A stretch of 5,736 nucleotides of DNA, from NCBI GenBank assembly GCA_009778235.1, contig WRKE01000160.1, positions 1 through 5,736 of the forward strand, written 5' to 3'. The stretch is from Pseudomonadota bacterium. GTDB taxonomy: Bacteria > Desulfobacterota > Desulfobulbia > Desulfobulbales > Desulfobulbaceae. Of the stretch, positions 1-5,047 are shown piece by piece; the stretch's first letter is position 1, and every line of letters starts with the position of its first letter. The translations under genes were made by a program, and so were the position numbers. The notes under the pieces are model-generated. The model made no database searches. It saw nothing but the letters and a program-made list of their open reading frames with translations, and had not been told where the DNA came from.

Positions 1-1081
1 CCGCCTTCAGTTCCTTGCCCAGGCGGGTGATCCGGTCGTTAATCCGCCGCTTGTCGATCTCCAGGCGGGTCTCGCCTGGTCCACGGGCGCCGATGCCGCC
101 GGTCAGCCGCGACAGGGCGTCGTCACGGGTGGTGAGCTTGGGCAGCATATACTTCAACTGCGCCATCTCGATTTGCAGCTTGCCTTCGCGGGAACGGGCC
201 CGGCTGGCAAAGATGTCGAGGATCAATTGGGTCCGGTCGATGACCCGCAAATCGGTGTGGTCGGTAACTGAACGGATCTGCGAGGGGCTGAGTTCCTGAT
301 CGAACAGCAGCAGGTTGGCGTCCAGCCGCAGGCTCAACAGCACGATTTCCACCAGCTTGCCGCGGCCGAGGATGAAGCGGGGATGGGCGTGCTTGCGCCG
401 CTGGATCACCTGGTCCAGGACCTCGACCCCGGCGGAACGGGCCAGCTCGGCCAGCTCGGCCATGGATTCCTCGGCCTCGCGCAGCGCGCCGGTGGTCACC
501 GACACCAGGATGGCGCGGTCCTTGCCCCGGTCGACCTCGCGCCCTGGCCGTGCCCGGACGAATTCCTCTTCCAGGGCCTCGATCAGGGCGATGCAGGACT
601 GCGGCTGGTTGGCGGGATGCACCGGCGGCAGCGCCGCCCAGTCGCGGCCGTCCATTGGGCGCGGCATGAGGTGCGCCGCGTGCAGCAGCTCCGGCAGGCC
701 GTCTTTGATGGTGAGGATCGCCATCAAATCAAGCCGTAAACAGGCAAGATCCATGCGGTCCTCTTCGCTTACGCCCGCAGCATCACCCAGGACAGTGTGC
801 ACGCAGCGCAGGCCCCGCAGGCGGCCGCCGGAGGTGCCCACCTGGGCCAGGGCCGGGATGGTGATTCGATCGTAGTCGCCGACGATCACGGCCTCGATCC
901 GGCCGGATCGATGGATCAACAGGCCGATTTGCCGGTTCAAGGCGGCTGACAAGGCGGCCAGCGAACGGGCAGTCTCCCGGCCGACAATCTCATCAGGCGC
1001 GACCTTTTTCTGGGCAAGCCGCTCCAGATCCCGCAATTGCTTGGGCTTGAGGCTGTGGGTGTTGCCGGTGACGGTCGAGAT
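1..1081 (-). CDS. hflX: GTPase HflX, long form, 3' end outside window
   Basis: HflX is a ribosome-associated GTPase that binds the 50S subunit and splits or rescues stalled and stressed ribosomes in the cytoplasm. I translated 360 codons by hand; the frame is open to the window edge. Residues 1-180 are an N-terminal extension (VTGNTHSLKPKQL near the start, NRQIGLLI and VIVGDYDRI later) found in deltaproteobacterial and some other HflX proteins and absent from the shorter E. coli protein. From about residue 181 the HflX core begins (VDRGKDRAILVSV, HPRFILGRGKL, DRTQLILDIFASRA), followed by the family signature GGIGARGPGETRLEIDKRR at about 334-352. The GTP-binding G domain itself must lie beyond base 1, so its motifs cannot be checked. 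The start is taken as ATC at 1081 because a perfect AAGGAG lies 6 nt upstream and homology begins there; a TGA in the same frame stands 8 codons upstream. The next ordinary start, TTG at codon 16, would remove conserved residues. Family call is very sure; the start codon is less so. Confidence 0.93.
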   Translation of the reverse strand, partial: MSTVTGNTHSLKPKQLRDLERLAQKKVAPDEIVGRETARSLAALSAALNRQIGLLIHRSGRIEAVIVGDYDRITIPALAQVGTSGGRLRGLRCVHTVLGDAAGVSEEDRMDLACLRLDLMAILTIKDGLPELLHAAHLMPRPMDGRDWAALPPVHPANQPQSCIALIEALEEEFVRARPGREVDRGKDRAILVSVTTGALREAEESMAELAELARSAGVEVLDQVIQRRKHAHPRFILGRGKLVEIVLLSLRLDANLLLFDQELSPSQIRSVTDHTDLRVIDRTQLILDIFASRARSREGKLQIEMAQLKYMLPKLTTRDDALSRLTGGIGARGPGETRLEIDKRRINDRITRLGKELKA

Positions 1082-1087
1082 GGCGAA

Positions 1088-1093
1088 CTCCTT
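1088..1093 (-). promoter_or_regulatory. Shine-Dalgarno AAGGAG that sets the hflX start
   Basis: AAGGAG on the minus strand is followed by 6 nt (TTCGCC) and then ATC at 1081-1079. It lies in the 24-bp gap between the asnS stop and the hflX start. No ATG, GTG or TTG in the hflX frame lies between the asnS stop and codon 16, so this site points to ATC as the initiation codon, unless the base at 1079 is a sequencing error for ATG. Confidence 0.65.
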
Positions 1094-1105
1094 TTCCTGG
1101 AAAAA

Positions 1106-2488
1106 TCAGCAGGGAGCGCTCCCCGGGGTCCGGGGAAAGGGGCTGACGTCGCGGATATTGGACATGCCGGTGACGAATTGCACCAGCCGGTCGAAGCCCA
1201 GCCCGAAACCGGCATGGGGCACGGAGCCGAACCGGCGCAGATCAAGGTACCAGCCATATTGCTCAAGGTCGAGCCCGGCCGCGGTCATCCGCCTGGCCAG
1301 CACCTCATACCGCTCTTCGCGCTGGCTGCCGCCCACCAATTCGCCGATGCCTTCCACCAGGATGTCCATGGCCGCCACCGTGCGGCCATCGTCATCCAGA
1401 CGCATATAAAAGGGCTTGATCGCCTCCGGATAGTTGGTGACGATCACCGGCGCCCCTGCCACCTCTTTGCAGAGATAGCGCTCGTGCTCGGCCTGAAGAT
1501 CAACGCCCCACCGCACCGGATACGAGAAATCCCGGCGGCCGCGCTGCAACTCCGCCACCGCCTCGGTGTAGGTGAGATGGACGAACCGACAATCGCGCAC
1601 CTTGGTGAGTTTGTCGATCAGGCCCTTGGCCACGTGCTGGTCAAATAAAGCGAGATCCTCGGCGCATTCGGCAAGGACCGCGGCGATCAGCGCCTTGATC
1701 ATGGCCTCGGCCATCTCCATGTCGCCAGCGAGATCGCAGAAGGCCATCTCTGGCTCCAGCATCCAGAACTCGGCCAAGTGCCTGGTGGTATTTGAATTTT
1801 CCGCCCGGAAGGTCGGGCCGAAGGTATAGACCCGGCCATGGGACAGGGCAAAAACTTCCGCCTGCAACTGGCCGCTGACCGTCAGCCCGGCCCTCTGTCC
1901 GAAAAAATCATCCGCAAAGGGATTATGCTTATTCATCTGGACCGGGTTGAGGGTTGTGACCGTGAACATCTCGCCCGCGCCCTCGCAGTCCGAGGTGGTG
2001 ATGATCGGGGTTTGCACCAGGATGAATCCCTGTTCGCGGAAAAAACGGTGGATGGCGAAGCTCAACGCGCTTCTGATCCTGGCCACCGCGCCCAGGGCAT
2101 TGGTCCGGGAGCGAAGATGGGCGATGGAGCGGAGAAATTCCAAACTATGCCGCTTCTTCTGCAAAGGGTAGGTTTCGGGGTCGGCGAGGCCCAGCACCTC
2201 AACAAGGTCCGCCCGGAGCTCCACCGGCTGGCCTTTGGCCGGCGAGGCCACCAACCTGCCCCGGACCCGGAGCGAACAGCCGGTGCTCAGTCTCTTCACT
2301 TCGGTCAGATAGTTGCCCAGGCTTGGTTCGGCAACAATCTGGAGACCAGCCAGGCAGGAGCCATCGGTGAGATCAAGAAAGCTGAGGCTGCCCGAATCAC
2401 GCCGGGTCCGCAGCCACCCTTTCGCCTCAATCGTCTCTCCCAAGGGCTGTTGCCGCAAGATGTCGACAATCCGCATCATTTCCGTCAT
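1106..2488 (-). CDS. asnS: asparaginyl-tRNA synthetase
   Basis: This cytoplasmic class IIb synthetase charges tRNA-Asn with asparagine using ATP. The 460 residues match the usual bacterial length (E. coli 466). An N-terminal OB-fold anticodon-binding domain spans about 18-103. The class II catalytic core follows: motif 1 around VQTPIITTSDCEGAGEMF (158-175), motif 2 with FGPTFRAENSNTTRHLAEF (223-241, ATP-binding Arg228), and motif 3 GFGLGFDRLV (427-436, Arg434). The end, SNIRDVSPFPRTPGSAPC, is the typical AsnRS C-terminus and separates it from AspRS. Motif 3 has Asp433 where E. coli has Glu, a conservative change. ATG at 2488 is chosen because GGAGG lies 7 nt upstream; further ATGs at codons 4 and 5 lack this spacing. 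It is separated from lpxI by 401 bp, so it probably has its own promoter, and hflX follows closely enough to be cotranscribed. Its leader can fold over the ribosome binding site (see 2496-2522). Confidence 0.97.
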   Translation of the reverse strand: MTEMMRIVDILRQQPLGETIEAKGWLRTRRDSGSLSFLDLTDGSCLAGLQIVAEPSLGNYLTEVKRLSTGCSLRVRGRLVASPAKGQPVELRADLVEVLGLADPETYPLQKKRHSLEFLRSIAHLRSRTNALGAVARIRSALSFAIHRFFREQGFILVQTPIITTSDCEGAGEMFTVTTLNPVQMNKHNPFADDFFGQRAGLTVSGQLQAEVFALSHGRVYTFGPTFRAENSNTTRHLAEFWMLEPEMAFCDLAGDMEMAEAMIKALIAAVLAECAEDLALFDQHVAKGLIDKLTKVRDCRFVHLTYTEAVAELQRGRRDFSYPVRWGVDLQAEHERYLCKEVAGAPVIVTNYPEAIKPFYMRLDDDGRTVAAMDILVEGIGELVGGSQREERYEVLARRMTAAGLDLEQYGWYLDLRRFGSVPHAGFGLGFDRLVQFVTGMSNIRDVSPFPRTPGSAPC

Positions 2489-2495
2489 GGCCTTG

Positions 2496-2522
2496 CCTCC
2501 TGCCGGCGCAGGTGTTGCCTGC
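2496..2522 (-). promoter_or_regulatory. asnS ribosome binding site with two mutually exclusive hairpins
   Basis: Reading the minus strand, three 5-base arms occur in order: GCAGG (2522-2518), CCTGC (2512-2508) and GCAGG (2503-2499). The middle arm can pair perfectly with the first (loop CAACA) or with the third (loop GCCG), but not both. The third arm overlaps the Shine-Dalgarno sequence GGAGG (2500-2496), which ends 7 nt before the asnS ATG. Pairing of arms 2 and 3 would therefore partly hide the ribosome binding site, and pairing of arms 1 and 2 would free it. The pairing is seen in the sequence; regulation is inference, and 5-bp GC stems can arise by chance in a GC-rich genome. Confidence 0.4.
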
Positions 2523-2533
2523 TCATGAGGGCG

Positions 2534-2608
2534 TTAGCGAACATTGACCACATCTTTTTTTGTCATTTCGACGAGTGCTGTTAAGACAAATTTTTTAAAT
2601 ATTTCCAT
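2534..2608 (-). CDS. possible 24-aa leader peptide upstream of asnS
   Basis: ATG at 2608 opens a 24-codon frame (MEIFKKFVLTALVEMTKKDV then VNVR) ending at TAA 2534, 12 nt before the first hairpin arm of the asnS leader. A weak purine-rich GAGAG lies about 7 nt upstream. It holds one Asn codon, three codons before the stop. It lies largely inside the AT-rich inverted-repeat block, so it may be an accident of that element. I do not recognise the peptide. A real Asn-sensing leader would be expected to have several Asn codons, so this is only a candidate. Confidence 0.15.
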   Translation of the reverse strand: MEIFKKFVLTALVEMTKKDVVNVR

Positions 2609-2653
2609 TAGTTATCTCTCAAACAATGAGATTTCCCCTGCAATCGAAATGAC
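2562..2653. repeat. 92-bp AT-rich block with 10-bp terminal inverted repeats (MITE-like)
   Basis: GTCATTTCGA at 2562-2571 and its exact reverse complement TCGAAATGAC at 2644-2653 bound an AT-rich interior unlike the neighbouring GC-rich genes. A smaller hairpin, TCTCA/TGAGA (2617-2621 and 2627-2631), lies inside. Termini of the GTCATTTCGA type are, from memory, common on short interspersed palindromic elements in many bacterial genomes, usually with a GAGATTT segment inside, which is also present here at 2628-2634. The interior does not continue the palindrome well, so this looks like a decayed or variant copy. I see no clear target-site duplication and no transposase. Confidence 0.5.
2598..2626 (-). 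promoter_or_regulatory. weak candidate asnS promoter
   Basis: On the minus strand TTGTTT (2626-2621) and AATATT (2603-2598) stand 17 bp apart in the most AT-rich part of the gap, about 110 bp before the asnS ATG. Matches to the sigma-70 boxes are only about 3 of 6 and 4 of 6. If used, transcription would begin inside the proposed leader peptide frame, so this promoter and that peptide are not compatible. Confidence 0.2.
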
Positions 2654-2724
2654 GGCGGTGCCCACGCTCAAGCATTGGCAACGATCATGATTGCTTGGCA
2701 AGACAAGGCTGTTTCTGGGGATGT

Positions 2725-2747
2725 GACCTGTACAACAAAGACAGGTC
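2725..2747. repeat. perfect 7-bp inverted repeat
   Basis: GACCTGT (2725-2731) and ACAGGTC (2741-2747) are exact reverse complements separated by 9 bases. No T-run follows on either strand, so it does not look like an intrinsic terminator. It directly precedes the REP-like cluster and could be part of the same repeat unit or an operator-like site; the function is unknown. Confidence 0.35.
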
Positions 2748-2752
2748 TATGG

Positions 2753-2826
2753 TGGGTTTCGCTACTGATGGGTTTCGCTGCGCTCTACCCATCCTACGGC
2801 TCTACGGCTCTGCGCTCTACCCATCC
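2753..2826. repeat. REP-like repeat cluster
   Basis: TGGGTTTCGCT occurs at 2753-2763 and 2769-2779. The 17-base CTGCGCTCTACCCATCC occurs at 2778-2794 and 2810-2826, and TACGGCTC is tandem at 2795-2802 and 2803-2810. The core copy can fold with GATGGGT (2767-2773) pairing to ACCCATC (2787-2793). On the minus strand the core reads GTAGGATGGGTAGAGCGCAG and continues GCGAAACCC, a sequence I recall as a widespread intergenic palindromic repeat in proteobacteria and relatives. It is best explained as one full and two partial copies. No REP-associated transposase is in the window. Confidence 0.6.
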
Positions 2827-2889
2827 GGCTCTACTATTTTTTCGCTCGTGTCCGGTACAACGAAGAGAGCTCAACCCCATCATACCCGA

Positions 2890-3738
2890 TCAATAGCTCA
2901 GCCTCCCCTGCCCATCCTCGCTCAGCCCCACCACCACCAGCCCCGCCCGATCGGCGGCCGCCACCATGGCCTCCCGGTCGAACAGCAGCGATTGTCCGGC
3001 CTCCACCGCCAGCACCGCCCCCTTGACCGCGGCCAGGGTTTCGATGGTGGTCACCCCGGTTGCCGGCAGGTCGAAACGAAAATCCTGGTTCGGTTTTTTC
3101 AACTTGACCACCACTGCCCCGGAACCGGCCAAGGTGCCGCCCCGGCGGATGGCGGCGTCGGTCCCCTCGATCGCCTCGACCGCCAGGACGCTGCGGCCAC
3201 GGACCACCACGCACTGGCCGATGTCGAGCCGCCCGACTTCGCGGGCAATGGTCCAGCCGAAGCGGATGTCGTCCATCTGTTCGGCCGAAGGTTTCCTGCG
3301 GCTCAACACGCCCTGGGGAAAAAAGAGGTGATCTAAGTAACAGGTGGAGGCCAGCACCCGAATGCCCTCCTCCTCCAGGGTGGCGGCCACGGCCCGGAGG
3401 ATGGCGTCATCCTGGCGCCTATCGATCTTGCCCCACAGGGACAAGCCCTTGAGATCAGGAAGAATATCGTGGAAGATCCTGGTCTTGGTGATGGTGCCCG
3501 CAAAGACGGCCTCCCGCACCTTTTCCCGATGAAAGCAGGAGATGATTTTGCCCAGTTGCCCCAGCTTAACCCAGCAGGTGACATCCGCCAGCGCCTCTAA
3601 TTGGGCATCGGTCTCGCTGACATGGGCGATGGCCACCACCCTGCGACCCCGGGCCCGCGCTTCCGAAGCGAACAGGAGGGGAAACTGGCCGCCGCCGGCG
3701 ATCAGGCCGATCGGGGCGGCACTGTTGACCTCAGTCAT
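2890..3738 (-). CDS. lpxI: UDP-2,3-diacylglucosamine pyrophosphatase LpxI
   Basis: LpxI hydrolyses UDP-2,3-diacylglucosamine to lipid X and UMP, the fourth step of lipid A synthesis, at the inner face of the cytoplasmic membrane. It replaces the unrelated LpxH in alphaproteobacteria, deltaproteobacteria and other groups. The 282 residues are the normal family length (Caulobacter LpxI about 283). Recognisable blocks are GLIAGGGQFPLLFA (11-24), WVKLGQLGKI (56-65), the DIRFGWTIAREVGRLDIGQC stretch (157-176), VLAVEAIEGTDAAIRRGG (184-201) and the RFDLPATG block (221-228). Asp223 in that block lies where the catalytic Asp225 reported for Caulobacter LpxI would fall by position; I could not align them. 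The ATG lies inside the end of lpxA (8-bp overlap, ATGACTGA) with no strong Shine-Dalgarno sequence, which suggests translational coupling. It is the last gene of the lpx cluster seen here. Confidence 0.95.
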   Translation of the reverse strand: MTEVNSAAPIGLIAGGGQFPLLFASEARARGRRVVAIAHVSETDAQLEALADVTCWVKLGQLGKIISCFHREKVREAVFAGTITKTRIFHDILPDLKGLSLWGKIDRRQDDAILRAVAATLEEEGIRVLASTCYLDHLFFPQGVLSRRKPSAEQMDDIRFGWTIAREVGRLDIGQCVVVRGRSVLAVEAIEGTDAAIRRGGTLAGSGAVVVKLKKPNQDFRFDLPATGVTTIETLAAVKGAVLAVEAGQSLLFDREAMVAAADRAGLVVVGLSEDGQGRLSY

Positions 3739-4528
3739 CCAGGGTGCGCTTGACCACGCCGCGCTTGCTGGAATGGAAGAAGCGCACCATGTTTTGCACC
3801 AGGGCGCAGTCGCTCATCTCCTCTTCCAGTTTCGCCAGCGCATCCTTGAGCAGAATCTCCGGGGAACGGAACAGAATGCGGAAGGCCTCTTCGAGCCGCT
3901 TGATGGTTTCGCGGTTCATGCCGGCGCGGCGCAGGCCGATCTTGTTGATGCTGGCGATGCGCATCTGATTGCGGGTGCCTTCCATGATCACATAGGGCGG
4001 CACGTCAAGGCCAATGCCGGACATGCCGCCGATGTAGGCATAGTCGCCGATACGGCAGAACTGATGCACCGCCACCAGGCCGCCCAGGTTGGCATGGCTG
4101 CCGATCTCGACATGCCCGGCCAGGGTGGCGACGTTGGCCATGATCACATGGTCGGCGATGATGCAGTCGTGGGCGATATGGCAGTAGGCCATGATCATGT
4201 TGTGGTTGCCGATCACCGTCTTGCCGCTGGCCTTGACCGTGGCCCGGTGAATGGAGACGTATTCGCGGATCTGGTTGCCGTCGCCGATGATCAGTTCGGT
4301 CGGTTCCCCCTGGTAATGAATATCCTGGGGCGGCCCGCCGATGGTGGCAAAGGAACCGATGGTGTTGCGGGCCCCCAAGGTGGTGTGGCCGCAGACCACG
4401 GCATGGGCGCAAATCCGGGTCTCCGGTCCGATCTTTACCGGACCGTCGATGACGGTATAAGGCTCGATGATCACCGAACTGTCGAGTTCCGCTTTTGGAT
4501 CGATCACCGCTGTGGGATGGATGGGCAT
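3731..4528 (-). CDS. lpxA: UDP-N-acetylglucosamine O-acyltransferase LpxA
   Basis: LpxA moves a 3-hydroxyacyl chain from ACP to the 3-OH of UDP-GlcNAc, the first step of lipid A synthesis, in the cytoplasm as a homotrimer. The 265 residues (E. coli 262) open with left-handed beta-helix hexapeptide repeats up to about residue 185, followed by the helical C-terminal domain. HIAHDC at 117-122 holds His120, matching catalytic His125 of E. coli. AVHQFC (153-158) and GGMSGIGLDVPPYV (167-180) are typical. Counting from these anchors, Gly168 matches E. coli Gly173, the acyl-chain ruler, which suggests a long chain near C14 rather than C10. His71 stands where E. coli has Lys76 near the sugar-nucleotide site, and Arg186 stands at the place of His191. 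The ATG at 4528 follows AGGA by 9 nt. The gene lies 63 bp after fabZ and overlaps lpxI by 8 bp. Confidence 0.97.
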   Translation of the reverse strand: MPIHPTAVIDPKAELDSSVIIEPYTVIDGPVKIGPETRICAHAVVCGHTTLGARNTIGSFATIGGPPQDIHYQGEPTELIIGDGNQIREYVSIHRATVKASGKTVIGNHNMIMAYCHIAHDCIIADHVIMANVATLAGHVEIGSHANLGGLVAVHQFCRIGDYAYIGGMSGIGLDVPPYVIMEGTRNQMRIASINKIGLRRAGMNRETIKRLEEAFRILFRSPEILLKDALAKLEEEMSDCALVQNMVRFFHSSKRGVVKRTLDD

Positions 4529-4565
4529 GATAACGAATCCTGATCAAAGGAAATGGGGGGCATGA

Positions 4566-4585
4566 CAGGCCGCCGGAAAGGCCTG
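4566..4585 (-). other. hairpin between fabZ and lpxA
   Basis: CAGGCC and GGCCTG form a perfect 6-bp stem with an 8-nt loop, starting 6 bases after the fabZ stop. No T-run follows, so full termination is unlikely. It could stabilise the upstream message or set different lpxA levels. This role is inferred. Confidence 0.35.
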
Positions 4586-4591
4586 GATAAA

Positions 4592-5047
4592 TCAGGCGAA
4601 GCTGGCCATCAATTCGGCCTCGGCGGCCAATTGGCCGTCGACCAGGGCCTGGCCGGCCACCTTGATCACCTTGGCCTTCTGCTTGAGCATCTCAAGTTTG
4701 AGCACCAGTTGGTCACCCGGACGGACAATTCTGCGGAAACGGGCCTTGTCCAAGCCGGCGAAATAGGCGAGCCGGCCGACCAGCTCCGGGCTGGAGAGGC
4801 AGGCCAGGATACTGCCGACCTGGGCCATGGCCTCCAGGATGAGCACCCCGGGCATAACCGGCTCGCCGGGGAAATGGCCCTGGAAAAAAGGCTCGTTGAT
4901 GGTGACGTTCTTGATGCCGACAATGGACTGGCCTAATTCCACCTCGACGATCCGGTCAACCAGCAAAAAGGGGTAGCGGTGCGGCAGGATCGCCATAATG
5001 CCATTGACATCGATGGGAAGTTGCAGATCAGAGGCTGCGGTCGTCAT
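4592..5047 (-). CDS. fabZ: 3-hydroxyacyl-ACP dehydratase FabZ
   Basis: FabZ removes water from (3R)-hydroxyacyl-ACP to give trans-2-enoyl-ACP in the type II fatty acid elongation cycle, in the cytoplasm. The 151-residue hot-dog-fold protein has normal length. LPHRYPFLLVDRI (21-33) is the typical N-terminal block. GHFPGEPVMPGVLILEAMAQ (57-76) carries the catalytic pair His58 and Glu72, spaced 14 apart as in characterised FabZ. The ATG overlaps the lpxD stop as ATGA and is preceded by GAGG 7 nt upstream within lpxD, so translation is probably coupled. FabZ consumes the same 3-hydroxyacyl-ACP that LpxA and LpxD use, so its place between them links fatty acid elongation with lipid A supply; this arrangement is common in Gram-negative bacteria. 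Nothing odd is seen in the sequence. Confidence 0.97.
   Translation of the reverse strand: MTTAASDLQLPIDVNGIMAILPHRYPFLLVDRIVEVELGQSIVGIKNVTINEPFFQGHFPGEPVMPGVLILEAMAQVGSILACLSSPELVGRLAYFAGLDKARFRRIVRPGDQLVLKLEMLKQKAKVIKVAGQALVDGQLAAEAELMASFA

Larger units (their letters stand above)
2489..2889. other. 401-bp intergenic region between lpxI and asnS
   Basis: I see no convincing protein gene here; the open frames crossing it on the plus strand have no family resemblance. From the asnS side it holds the asnS ribosome binding site with alternative hairpins, a short AT-rich 92-bp block bounded by inverted repeats, a 7-bp hairpin sequence, and a REP-like repeat cluster ending about 60 bp from the lpxI stop. 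It is visibly more AT-rich than the genes around it between about 2550 and 2650. No clear stem plus T-run terminator follows lpxI. No T-box sequence was found upstream of asnS. The region must contain the asnS promoter unless asnS is read from the lpx operon. Confidence 0.8.

Noticed and set aside
315..875. 186-codon plus-strand open frame at the left end
   Set aside because: It is opposite hflX, which I confirmed by hand translation; the plus-strand frame is Ser/Arg-rich with no family resemblance.
1838..2584. 248-codon plus-strand open frame opposite asnS
   Set aside because: Antisense shadow of asnS; low-complexity charged composition and no recognisable domain.
2489..2660. T-box riboswitch for asnS
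   Set aside because: No T-box consensus or specifier hairpin with a following terminator was found in the minus-strand leader.
2827..2889. intrinsic terminator after lpxI
   Set aside because: There is an A/T run near 2836-2842, but no stable GC stem directly before it on the minus strand.
2675..2896. 73-codon plus-strand open frame in the gap
   Set aside because: It runs through the REP-like repeats and into the end of lpxI, and its sequence mostly reflects repeated bases; no ribosome binding site or homology was recognised.
3542..4543. 333-codon open frame on the plus strand opposite lpxA
   Set aside because: It runs antisense to a clear lpxA, its sequence is rich in His, Asp, Ala and Gly without family features, and such long antisense frames are usual in GC-rich coding DNA.
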